A stretch of DNA of 64,000 bases from positions 186,001 through 250,000 of the forward strand of contig NZ_VZII01000009.1 of NCBI RefSeq assembly GCF_009391885.1, read 5' to 3'. The notes beneath the pieces were generated by a model that saw nothing but the letters and a program-made list of their open reading frames with translations, searched no databases and was not told the origin of the DNA. The translations under genes were made by a program, and so were the position numbers. This DNA is from Pseudomonas sp. MN1F. GTDB taxonomy: Bacteria > Pseudomonadota > Gammaproteobacteria > Pseudomonadales > Pseudomonadaceae. Shown one piece after another: positions 21,055 through 31,200 of the stretch. Every line of letters starts with the position of its first letter. The stretch's first letter is position 1.

Positions 21055-22159
21055 TGTTTATCTGTTTTTGCTGGCCGGGGGCGTGGTCGAAGACGATGGA
21101 GCATGGCCGGTGCTCGTACGCACAGCGCAGGGCCACCAGTACCGGTCAGAGTTGGGCAGCTTGCCGCCCGAGTTGGCCGCTGCTGCGGTGGTGCTCGTGT
21201 TGCCGATGGAGCTGACGGGGTGCTGCGTGATCGGGCCGATACCGGGCAGGCGCCCCAGTCGGGAGACGTTGGGCTATGCAGCGGAAGAACAGCTGGCAGC
21301 GCCCTTGGAGGCGCTGCACCTGGCGTTCGGGCCAGTAGATGAAGAGGGCCGGCGCAAGGTATGGGTGATAGCGCTGGAATGTTTGCGCCAGCTGATGTCG
21401 AGGCTTCAGCAACAGGGCATCGACCCCATCGCGGTATATGTTGATGCCGACCTGCTGAGTGCCGAGCGCGCATGCGCCCTGTGGTTCGAGGGGCGATGGT
21501 TGCTGGGGGGCAGCAAGGGCTCTTGCCTGGCCCTGAGTGCCCAGGCCGCACAGGCACTGAAGCAGAAACATGCATCCTTGCCCTGGATGGCCGAGGCAGG
21601 CTCAGCAGGTGCGGCGGACAGTGATCAGCCGATCGCCAGTGCAGTGGACATCCTGATGCAAGGCAATGCTGGTGCTGTGGACTTGCGCCAAGGTGCACTG
21701 CGTCGGCGGCGTATGCTGCCGGCATGGCGAGGCCTGGCAAGCGGTGTGGTGCTGGCTTTACTGATGGTTTGCCTGGTCGATCACGTGCGTGCGCAGTGGC
21801 TCATGCAGCAAGCATCACGGCTGCATGCCGAGAATGTTCGGGTTTTGCAGCGCTGGGCGCCTGAGCAGCCTCCGGGTGGCGACCTGGCTACGCGAATCAG
21901 GTTACTCGAACACCGCCCAAGGCATGCGACTACGGTCGAGCAGCTGGCACTGCTCTCGGAACAACTGGTCGGCGTTGGCAATGTGGTGATCGAGCGGGCT
22001 GAATCGACGTCTGAGCAAGGCTGGCGCGTCGAGGTTGTCGCCCAGGGCTTTGACGATCTCGAAAGGCTTGGCACACGTGTTCCCGGTATGCGGATGGAAC
22101 AGGGACGACAGGCCGATCAAGGGGTGCGGGCGACCTTGTCCTGGCGGGAGGCTGAATGA
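21047..22159 (+). CDS. gspL: Type II secretion assembly protein GspL
   Basis: 370 residues. A cytoplasmic actin-like domain (about 1-225) that would dock GspE, one membrane helix (about 229-247, LASGVVLALLMVCLVDHV) and a periplasmic ferredoxin-like C-terminal domain. The open frame extends back to 20951, but the first family-like residues begin at TTG 21047 (LSDVYLFLLAGG), which has GGAG ten bases upstream (21033-21036), so that start is used. It overlaps gspK and gspM by a few bases. The sequence is divergent, so the call rests partly on operon position and topology. Confidence 0.85.
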   Translation: MSDVYLFLLAGGVVEDDGAWPVLVRTAQGHQYRSELGSLPPELAAAAVVLVLPMELTGCCVIGPIPGRRPSRETLGYAAEEQLAAPLEALHLAFGPVDEEGRRKVWVIALECLRQLMSRLQQQGIDPIAVYVDADLLSAERACALWFEGRWLLGGSKGSCLALSAQAAQALKQKHASLPWMAEAGSAGAADSDQPIASAVDILMQGNAGAVDLRQGALRRRRMLPAWRGLASGVVLALLMVCLVDHVRAQWLMQQASRLHAENVRVLQRWAPEQPPGGDLATRIRLLEHRPRHATTVEQLALLSEQLVGVGNVVIERAESTSEQGWRVEVVAQGFDDLERLGTRVPGMRMEQGRQADQGVRATLSWREAE

Positions 22160-22626
22160 AGTATTGGAGAGAAACTGCGTTGGTACGCCAGTGGCAACAG
22201 CTATCACCCAACCGGCGCACGCAATTGAAGGTCGCTTTATGGGGCCTGGCCTTGATAGCGATCTGCCAGCTACTCTGGGTGCCGGGCCAGGCCCGCCTGC
22301 AACAGGCTGAGCGAGACCTGGCGCGTGAGCATGAGCTGGGTGCCCAACTGCAGCGAGTCGTGCAGGGGCCGCCTCGGTCGCCAACCACCGTCGAGGTACA
22401 GACACCTGCAGGTTTAAACGAGCGCGCCAAGGCTGCGGGCCTGCGTATCACCAGCCTGGAGGCCAGGTCCGGGCAGGTGGATATCAGCCTGGAGGGGGCT
22501 GCTGCGGCCGTGCTGGCCTGGTTGCACCTACTGGAGCAGGAGGGTGGCAAACCGCTCAACCTGCAGCTGCAAGCCGAAGGCGAGCTGCTTCAGGCGCGCT
22601 TCGTGATGATGCTGGCCGAGGCATGA
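22156..22626 (+). CDS. gspM: Type II secretion assembly protein GspM
   Basis: 156 residues with an N-terminal cytoplasmic stretch, one membrane helix (about 25-42, LKVALWGLALIAICQLLWV) and a periplasmic ferredoxin-like domain (about 70-156). GspM partners GspL in the inner-membrane platform. Overlaps the gspL stop as ATGA. The last codons and stop lie inside the terminator stem that closes the operon. No gspN or gspO follows. Confidence 0.88.
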   Translation: MKYWRETALVRQWQQLSPNRRTQLKVALWGLALIAICQLLWVPGQARLQQAERDLAREHELGAQLQRVVQGPPRSPTTVEVQTPAGLNERAKAAGLRITSLEARSGQVDISLEGAAAAVLAWLHLLEQEGGKPLNLQLQAEGELLQARFVMMLAEA

Positions 22627-22640
22627 TGCCTCGGCCTTTC
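22614..22640. terminator. Bidirectional terminator between gspM and the MFS gene
   Basis: Inverted repeat GGCCGAGGCAT (22614-22624) / ATGCCTCGGCC (22626-22636), effectively a five-base loop, followed by TTTC. It contains the gspM TGA (22624-22626) and ends a few bases before the end of the convergent MFS gene. Confidence 0.7.
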
Positions 22641-23883
22641 AGGTTGCTTTGGGTTGCAACTTGCTCAAATGCAGGGCCACCAGCAACGCCACCGTCAGCA
22701 ATCCGCCAATGAACAAGCCAATCCCGTTCCACCCCCATTGGTGCCAGAACACCCCACCCGCCGTACCGGCCACGCTGGACCCTGCGTAATAGCTGAACAG
22801 GTACAGCGACGAAGCCTGCCCCTTGGCCTTCAGCGCCCGGCGGCCGATCCAGCTGCTGGCCACCGAATGCGCACCGAAGAAGCCGAAGGTGAACACCAGC
22901 ATGCCGACGATCACCAGCGCCAGCGGGGTGGCCAAGGTCATCAGCAGGCCGCCAGCCATTACGACAATACTGGCCCAGAACACCTTGCGCCGGCCCAGCT
23001 TGTCAGCCAGTGCGCCGACTTGCGCCGAGCTGTAGATACCCGACAGGTACACCACCGACAGCAACCCGACCAGCGCCTGGTTCATGTGGTAAGGCTCGGC
23101 CAACAAGCGGTAGCCAATGTAGTTGAACAGGGTGACGAAGGCGCCCATCAACAAGAAGGCTTCGAGGAACAGCCAAGGCAGCCCGGCATCCTTGAAGTGC
23201 ATGACGAAACCGTCCAGCAGGCTACGCGGGTTCATCAACTGTGGTCGGAAGTTGCGCGATTCGGGCAGCACTTTCCAGAACACCAGCGCCGCCACCAGGG
23301 CCAGGCCGCCGATGGTCAGCATCGCCGTGTGCCAGCTGACAAAATCGATCAGTACACCGGTGATCAGTCGCCCGCTCATTCCGCCGATGGCATTGCCACC
23401 AATGTACAGGCCCATGGCCAGGCCGATGTGCTGCGGGTGGATTTCTTCGCTCAGGTAGGTCATTGCCACCGCCGCCAGGCCGCTCAGCGACAAGCCCACC
23501 AGAGCGCGGGTGGCCAGCACCAGTTCCCAGCTCGGCATCACCGCGCTGGCCAGGGTCGACAGGGCGGCGCAAACCAGGGCAAAGACCATCACCGGCTTAC
23601 GGCCGATGCGGTCGGAGATCGGGCCGGTGATCAACAGGCCGAACGCCAGCATCGCAGTCGATACCGAGAGCACCAGGCTGCTCTGCGCCGCGTTGATGGA
23701 AAACTCCTTCGACAGCAGCGGCATCATCGGCTGCACGCAGTACAGCAGGGCGAACGTGGCGAAGCCGCCGCTGAACAGGGCCAGCACGGTCTGCATGAAG
23801 GCGGGGGTGCCTTTTTCGATCCACATGTCGTTCAGGGGGGCAGGTTCTGGGCCGGCAGGAAGGGGGGCTACAGCAGTTTTCAC
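22639..23883 (-). CDS. Major facilitator superfamily exporter (YnfM-like)
   Basis: 414 residues with about 12 predicted membrane helices. The MFS signature after helix 2-3 reads GPISDRIGRKP, and the second-half counterpart is ADKLGRRKV. This looks like a drug/sugar-efflux type antiporter resembling YnfM/arabinose efflux permeases; the substrate cannot be told from sequence. The open frame reaches back to 23970, but GTG 23883 is preferred: it is preceded by AGAGGT, and the upstream residues would run into the intergenic control region. It is transcribed divergently from a LysR regulator, which probably controls it. Confidence 0.8.
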   Translation of the reverse strand: MKTAVAPLPAGPEPAPLNDMWIEKGTPAFMQTVLALFSGGFATFALLYCVQPMMPLLSKEFSINAAQSSLVLSVSTAMLAFGLLITGPISDRIGRKPVMVFALVCAALSTLASAVMPSWELVLATRALVGLSLSGLAAVAMTYLSEEIHPQHIGLAMGLYIGGNAIGGMSGRLITGVLIDFVSWHTAMLTIGGLALVAALVFWKVLPESRNFRPQLMNPRSLLDGFVMHFKDAGLPWLFLEAFLLMGAFVTLFNYIGYRLLAEPYHMNQALVGLLSVVYLSGIYSSAQVGALADKLGRRKVFWASIVVMAGGLLMTLATPLALVIVGMLVFTFGFFGAHSVASSWIGRRALKAKGQASSLYLFSYYAGSSVAGTAGGVFWHQWGWNGIGLFIGGLLTVALLVALHLSKLQPKAT

Positions 23884-23930
23884 GGGCGGTACCTCTGGCG
23901 CAATGAAAAAAGCATATAGCTGGCTAATGA

Positions 23931-23977
23931 TTAGATCCAATATATTGTTCGACCTATTTGAGACGTTCATCGACCTA
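23931..23977. promoter_or_regulatory. Operator-like repeats between the MFS and LysR genes
   Basis: The 107-base divergent intergenic region holds a 10-bp perfect palindrome CAATATATTG (23938-23947) and two direct copies of TCGACCTA at 23949-23956 and 23970-23977. The copies are exactly 21 bp apart, two helical turns. These are plausible binding sites for the adjacent LysR protein; the assignment is inferred from position and spacing. Confidence 0.5.
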
Positions 23978-23990
23978 ATTGGAGCCCGTC

Positions 23991-24890
23991 ATGGAACTGC
24001 GCCATTTGCGTTACTTCATCGCCGTTGCCGAAGAGCTGCACTTCGGCCGCGCGGCCCAGCAACTGGGTATCTCCCAGCCGCCATTGAGCCAGCAGATCCA
24101 GGCGCTGGAGCAGGAGCTGGGCGCCCGTCTGTTCGAGCGGACCAATCGTCGGGTCGAGCTGAGCGAGGCTGGCCGGCTGTTCCTTGAAGAGGCGCGCCAG
24201 GTACTGGCGCAGGTGGAGAAGGCGGCCGATGTGGCACGGCGTGCACAGTTGGGTGAGCTGGGCGAGATGAAGATTGGTTTCACGTCGTCGGCGCCGTTCA
24301 CCTCGAAGATCCCCAAGGCCATTCATGCCTTTCGCCAGCGTTTCCCCGCAGTACACCTGAATCTCAAGGAAATGAGCAGCCGGGATGTCGCCGAAGGGGT
24401 GTTCGACGAATCCATCGAGGTCGGCCTGATGCGGCCGATGCCGTTGCCGGAAGGCCTGGTGGCCACCGAGCTGTTCCGCGAGCCGCTGGTGGCGGTGATC
24501 AACGCCTCGCACCCGTTGGCCGAAGGCACGGAACAGGGCGTGCACATGGCTGCCTTGGCCCATGAACCGTTCGTGTTCTTCCCGCGCAGCTATGGCAGCG
24601 GGTTGCATGCGCAGCTGTTGAGCCTGGCGCGCCAGGCCGGGTTCAGCCCGCATTTCTCCCAGGAGGCGGGGGAGGCGATGACCATCATCGGCCTGGTGTC
24701 GGCGGGGCTTGGGGTCTCGGTGCTGCCGGCGTCGTTCCAGCGTATGCGCATCGAAGGCGTGGTGTACCGCACGCTGCTGGATGAAGGGGCGATGTCGGCA
24801 GTGTGGCTGGTGCAGCGCGAGCGCGGGGGTTCGGCGATGGCGCGGGCGTTTGCCGAGTTGCTGAAGGGGCTGATGGCGGGCCAGCAGTGA
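23991..24890 (+). CDS. LysR-family transcriptional regulator
   Basis: 299 residues. An N-terminal winged HTH (MELRHLRYFIAVAEELHFGRAAQQLGISQPPLSQQI, split here only by position 1-37) and a C-terminal inducer-binding domain (about 90-295, IGFTSSAPF; LVSAGLGVSVLP). The MELRHLRYF start and HFGRAA motif are characteristic of the BenM/CatM/CbnR branch that often responds to aromatic compounds. ATG 23991 is chosen over TTG 23979, because GGAG is positioned for it. Divergent from the MFS exporter gene, so likely its activator. Confidence 0.9.
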   Translation: MELRHLRYFIAVAEELHFGRAAQQLGISQPPLSQQIQALEQELGARLFERTNRRVELSEAGRLFLEEARQVLAQVEKAADVARRAQLGELGEMKIGFTSSAPFTSKIPKAIHAFRQRFPAVHLNLKEMSSRDVAEGVFDESIEVGLMRPMPLPEGLVATELFREPLVAVINASHPLAEGTEQGVHMAALAHEPFVFFPRSYGSGLHAQLLSLARQAGFSPHFSQEAGEAMTIIGLVSAGLGVSVLPASFQRMRIEGVVYRTLLDEGAMSAVWLVQRERGGSAMARAFAELLKGLMAGQQ

Positions 24891-24986
24891 TGTTCCCGCG
24901 CTGTGCCAGCGAATGGGCAAATGGCACTGGCCATTGCCGCTGCGCCGCCACATACTCGGGCATTCGTTGATACACGGAGGTCAATC

Positions 24987-25760
24987 ATGCGGCGCGTGGT
25001 GTTCAATCAGAAAGGTGGCGTGGGCAAGTCGAGCATCGCTTGCAACCTGGCGGCAGTGAGCGCCAGCGAAGGTTATCGGACCCTGCTGATCGACCTGGAT
25101 GCCCAGGCCAACTCGACCCAGTACCTGACCGGCCTGACCGGCGACGACATCCCCATGGGCATTGCCGACTTCTTCAAGCAGAGCCTGTCCAGCGGACCGT
25201 TCAGCAAGAAGAACAAGGTCGATATCTACGAAACTCCGTTCGATAACCTGCATGTGGTCACTGCCACGGCGGAGCTGGCCGACCTGCAGCCCAAGTTGGA
25301 AGCCAAGCACAAGATCAACAAGCTGCGTAAGTTGCTCGATGAGCTGGACGAGGACTACGAGCGGATTTACATCGACACGCCGCCGGCGCTCAATTTCTAT
25401 GCGGTTTCCGCATTGATCGCCGCTGATCGTGTGCTGATCCCCTTCGATTGCGACAGTTTCTCGCGTCAGGCGCTGTACGGCCTGCTGGCTGAAATCGAAG
25501 AGCTCAAGGACGACCACAACGAAGACCTGGTGGTCGAAGGCATCGTGGTCAACCAGTTCCAGTCCCGCGCCAGCCTGCCGCAGCAGATGCTCGACGAGCT
25601 GCTGGCCGAAGGGCTGCCGGTGCTGCCGGTGTATCTGGGCAGCTCGGTGAAGATGCGCGAATCGCACCACGCCAGCCTGCCACTGATTCACCTGGAACCG
25701 CGGCACAAGCTGACACAGCAGTTTGTCGAGCTGCACGATTTGCTTGAGCGTTGCGAGTAA
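24987..25760 (+). CDS. Orphan ParA-family ATPase
   Basis: 257 residues of a deviant-Walker P-loop ATPase: QKGGVGKSS at about 7-15, with the signature first lysine, the [11 protein letters not shown] motif near 37 and the [13 protein letters not shown] motif near 127. No parB gene or centromere-like repeats adjoin it, so it is not a plasmid partition operon; chromosomal orphan ParAs position other large assemblies. The start ATG 24987 has a strong ACGGAGG seven bases upstream; the frame extends to 24903 but the extra residues are not family-like. The damaged toxin gene begins about 30 bases after its stop. Confidence 0.85.
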   Translation: MRRVVFNQKGGVGKSSIACNLAAVSASEGYRTLLIDLDAQANSTQYLTGLTGDDIPMGIADFFKQSLSSGPFSKKNKVDIYETPFDNLHVVTATAELADLQPKLEAKHKINKLRKLLDELDEDYERIYIDTPPALNFYAVSALIAADRVLIPFDCDSFSRQALYGLLAEIEELKDDHNEDLVVEGIVVNQFQSRASLPQQMLDELLAEGLPVLPVYLGSSVKMRESHHASLPLIHLEPRHKLTQQFVELHDLLERCE

Positions 25761-25788
25761 GCCCTGCACCCAATCCCTTGCATCCAAG

Positions 25789-25986
25789 CCGGGTCCGCAG
25801 GATGTAAAGGATCAGATTGGCAACGCCAGCATATGTGGCAATAACCGCGTGGTCTTCAACATCGGAGGTAACAAGTACCGGCTAGTGGTCGAAATGCAGT
25901 ATCGAGCCGGTATTGCCTGGGTGAAATTCGTCGGCACGCACAGGCGCTATGACGAGATTGACGTGGAGACAATCTGTGAATATTAA
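25789..25986 (+). pseudogene. higB: Truncated HigB-family toxin (5' end missing)
   Basis: The frame encodes about 64 residues matching the C-terminal two-thirds of RelE-superfamily HigB mRNA interferases: PQDVKDQIG, then NNRVVFNIGGNKYRLVV, VKFVGTHRRYDEIDVETI. The first 30-35 residues of the family, which form the N-terminal helix and normally begin M-x-I-I-x-x-x-x-L-x-x-F-W, are absent. Upstream of about 25790 the frame reads into unrelated sequence adjoining the parA stop. The toxin is therefore probably inactive. It overlaps the start of the antitoxin gene by 11 bases, the usual higBA arrangement. Confidence 0.7.
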
Positions 25987-26332
25987 GCCAATCCGCAATG
26001 ATGACGATCTTCGAGCGGCCTTTCAGCGGCTCGAAACTATTTTCCAGGCAGAAGCTGGCACGCCAGAAGCTGATGAAATGGAAGTGCTTGTGACACTGAT
26101 CGAGGTGTACGAAAACAAGCACTATCCCATTCATCCTGCCAACCCCATTGAGGCCATCAAGTTCTGCATGGATCAACAGGGGCTTACGCCTCGGGATCTT
26201 GAACCCTTTATCGGTCCAAGCGGGCGGGTTTCGGAAGTCCTCAATGGTAAGCGCGGTCTAAGCCTTTCCATGATCAAGCGCCTGCATGATGGTCTGCGCA
26301 TTCCCTACGAGTCCCTACTGGCAAATGCCTGA
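25976..26332 (+). CDS. higA: HigA-type antitoxin with HTH domain
   Basis: 118 residues from GTG 25976, overlapping the higB remnant. The N-terminal part (NIKPIRNDDDLRAAFQRLE, EADEMEVLVTLIEVYE) and the C-terminal Xre-type HTH (about 65-115, LTPRDLEPFIGPSGRVSEVL then RGLSLSMIKRL) are those of the HigA antitoxin family. It would neutralise the toxin and autorepress the operon. The frame is intact although its toxin is truncated, so it may persist as a stand-alone regulator. It converges on trxC with a three-base gap. Confidence 0.85.
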   Translation: MNIKPIRNDDDLRAAFQRLETIFQAEAGTPEADEMEVLVTLIEVYENKHYPIHPANPIEAIKFCMDQQGLTPRDLEPFIGPSGRVSEVLNGKRGLSLSMIKRLHDGLRIPYESLLANA

Positions 26333-26335
26333 AAA

Positions 26336-26770
26336 TTAGACCCCCTGGCTACGCACCCACTCCAGCAACGACTGGAGCGGAAACGCCCCGGCCTGGCGAC
26401 CGAGTTCGCGGCCGTTCCTGAACAGGATCAGGCTGGGAATCGAGCGGATGCCCAGTTGCCCGGCGAGGTTGCGGTTGGCTTCGCTGTCGAGCTTGGCCAG
26501 GCGGCAGCGGCCGCTGAGCTGGCGGGCGGCCTGCTCGAAGGTCGGGGCAAAGGACTTGCACGGGCCGCACCAGTCGGCCCAGACATCGATCAGCAGCGGC
26601 AGGTCGCCCTTGATCTGGCTGGCATAGTTGGCCTCGCTGAGCTCGAAGGGCGTGCTCAGCAGCACGTCCTGTTTGCAGCGGCCGCATTTCGGGGCGTCAC
26701 CCAGGCGCGCCGCCGGCAGGCGGTTGAGGCCGTTGCAGTGGGGGCAGGGGATTACCAGTGGGTCGGACAT
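26336..26770 (-). CDS. trxC: Thioredoxin 2
   Basis: 144 residues, the normal TrxC length. An N-terminal zinc-binding part with two CxxC pairs (CPHC 9-12, CGRC about 28-31) precedes a thioredoxin fold with the active site WADWCGPCKSF at about 65-75 and the cis-proline IPSL. Disulfide reductase, often linked to oxidative stress. The start is ATG at 26770-26768 (MSDPLVIPC); the longer open frame to 26842 adds non-family residues. selO ends 16 bases upstream of the start, in the same direction. Confidence 0.95.
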   Translation of the reverse strand: MSDPLVIPCPHCNGLNRLPAARLGDAPKCGRCKQDVLLSTPFELSEANYASQIKGDLPLLIDVWADWCGPCKSFAPTFEQAARQLSGRCRLAKLDSEANRNLAGQLGIRSIPSLILFRNGRELGRQAGAFPLQSLLEWVRSQGV

Positions 26771-26786
26771 GTCGGTTCCTTGAAGA

Positions 26787-28292
<1,506 letters not shown>

Positions 28293-31200
28293 TCAGGCCG
28301 GTGCAGTGCCATCCGGTTTAGGTTGCTCTGTCGCGATCAACTGCTGCTTGCCACCCTTGGCATCCATCAGGAACACCTCGACTTGGCGTACCGAGATCTT
28401 GATGTTGTGGGCCTTGAACTCGCGGTTGATGTAGCGGTTGATCTCGTCCAGCGTCGGGTTGCGGTCACCGAGGTCACGCACGTGCATGCGCAGTTCGTGG
28501 TCCAGCGAGCTCTCGCCGAAGTTGAGGAAGTACACGATCGGCTCCGGGTCCTTGAGCACCCGCGGGTTCTCGTGGGCGCCCTTGAGCAGCAGGTCGCGTA
28601 CCAGGTCGAGGTCCGAGCCGTAGTCGATGCCCAGCTTCAGCGTCACCCGGGTGACCGTGTCGGTCAGCGACCAGTTGATCAGCTGGCCGGTGATGAAGGT
28701 CTTGTTGGGGACGATGATGTCCTTGCGGTCGAAATCGGTGATGGTGGTGGCGCGGATGCGGATCTTGCTCACCGTGCCGGACAGGTTGCCGATGGTGATG
28801 GTGTCGCCGATCCGCACGGGGCGCTCGAACAGGATCATGATGCCGGAGATGAAGTTGGCGAAGATCTCCTGCATGCCGAAGCCCAGGCCCACCGACAGCG
28901 CTGCTACCAGCCACTGCAGCTTGTCCCAGCTCACCCCGAGGGTCGACAGGGTGCTGACGATGCCGATACCGACGATGGTGTACGACAGCAGCGTGGTGGT
29001 GGCGTAGGCGCTGCCCTGGGCCAGGTTCAGGCGTGACAGCACCAGCACTTCCAGCAGGCCCGGCAAGTTGCCCGCCAGGGCGAAGGTGATGCCGACGATC
29101 ACCAGCGCGCCGAGCAGGTCGCCGAGGCTGATCGGCACCATGCTGGCGGCGGCACCGGTGCCGCTGGTGTACTCGTACAGGACGAAGTTGTTGAGGTAGG
29201 CGAACACCGAGATCAGGTCCGACCAGACCCAGTACAGGCCGGCGATGAAGCCGCCGAGCAGGGCCAGGCGGATCAGGCGCAGCGACTGCTGGTTGACCTG
29301 CTCGATATCCAGAGTCGGCTCTTCGGTGATGACTTCACCATCCAGCCCTTCCTTGGCGGCCTGGCGCTTGCTCAACGCGCGCTGGTAGGCCAGGCGCCGT
29401 GCAGCCACCGACAGGCCACGGACGAAGGCGGCTTCGATCACCAGCCAGAACAGCAGCAGGTACAGGGTGTAGATCAGCCGGTCGGTCAGTTTCAGTGCGG
29501 TGTAGTAGTAACCGAAGCACACGGCCACGAACAGCGCGATCGGCAGGGCGGTGAAGGCCACCCCCACGGCCCTGCGGAACAGCGACGTATCGCGGTGCGC
29601 CGGGCTGCTCAGCAGCAGGCGGCTGAGCAGCCAGGCCATCAATGCATAGCAGGTCAACACCACGCCGATGCCGAGCACGTCGTCGGCCAGGGCCGAAGGC
29701 TGATGCTCGGCGACCGCTACCACGCCGACCAGCGCCAGCACCACGGTACCCAGCCGGCGAACCCAGCCGCGCAAGAACTCGACCTGCGGCTTGTGCCAGC
29801 GGAAGTGGATTTCCGCCACACCGCCAGGGGCGAGGATGCGGTAGGCGGTGTAGAACACCAGCCAGGCCTGGGCCAGCTGCCACAGCGCCGCGCCGAGGTT
29901 GGCGTTCTGCCCGCGGGCGTCGATCTGCAGGGCATAGCTGCACAGCGCCAGGCCCAGGCTCACCGGCATCGCCAGGAGGATGTTGATCAGGATGGCCTGG
30001 GGCGTGTGCCACTGGCTGTCACGGCGGAAGTGGCCGATGTCCTGGTGCACCTTGCCCAGCCGTTGGTAGAGGTATTTGCGCCGCCACAGCAGGGCGCCGA
30101 TCGCCAGCAGCAGGGGCAGGAACAGCAGCGGCCGCTGGCTCAGGCCGTCGGCCAGCTCCTTGATGCCCGAGCCCCAGGGCAGGCTGGCGACCTGTTCGGG
30201 GAAGCGTTCCGGCACCAGGCGCAGCCAGTCCCAGTCCAGCGGCTTGTTGCTGGGGATCCAGAACATCTGCTCGTCGAGGGTGTTGCGCAGGCCCTGGGCG
30301 GTGCCCAGCAGCTGCTTCTGGTTGAGCTGCAGGGTGATTGATTCGTTGAGCAGCGCCGACAGCTCGCGGTTCAGGCGTTCGAGCAGGTCACTGCGGGTGA
30401 TCGCCACTTCCAGCAGGGCCTTGCGCAGTTGCGGCGTGACGTCTTCCTGCGGCTGGTTGGCCAACAGCTTGTCGACGTAAGTCACCGGGTTGCTCATCTG
30501 CTCGCGCTGCTGGTTGATCTCGAACTGGTACAGGCGCAGATCGGCGATCTGGTCGGCCAGGTCGCGGTCGAGCTTCAGGTGCGGCAGCGCCTGCTTTTGC
30601 TTGTAGAGGATCTTCGACAGCAGCAGGCTGCCCTTGAGCACATTGATCTGCTCATCCAGGGCCTGGTCGGCCTGGGTCAGGCTGTCGAGTTGCTGCTTGG
30701 TGCGCAGGTTCTGCTGGGTCAGCTCGTTGAGGCGGTCGGTGCTTTTGAGCAGGTAGTCGGAAAGCTTCAGGTTGGCCGCGCTCTCGGTGGCCAGCAGGCT
30801 GCTGCCGCCAGCCTTCTGCGCTTCGATCGACTGCTGGGTGACGGTTTGCTGGGACTGGGCCAGGCGCTTTTCGTTGATCAGCGTCTGCAGGTCCTGGATT
30901 TCCTGCTCCAGGCGCGCGGCGCGCTCGATCAGCAGGTCGTGGCGGGCGTTGCCGAGGTCTTGCAGCAGGCCGTTGCCGGCCAGCTCCTGGCGGCGCAACA
31001 GGGTCAGCGCGTTGAGCGAGGCCTGCTCGGCAATGAGCTGGTTGCGCTGGTCGGCGTTGATCGGCTTGCCGCCGTCCTTGCCGCTTTTGAGGCTGTTGTT
31101 GATTTGCTGGGTGCGGGTCTGGTTGTTGCTGATCTCGGCCTGGGCCCGTTCCGGGCGGGTCTGCGAATTGATGATCAGGCTGTTGGCTTCGGACAGCGCC

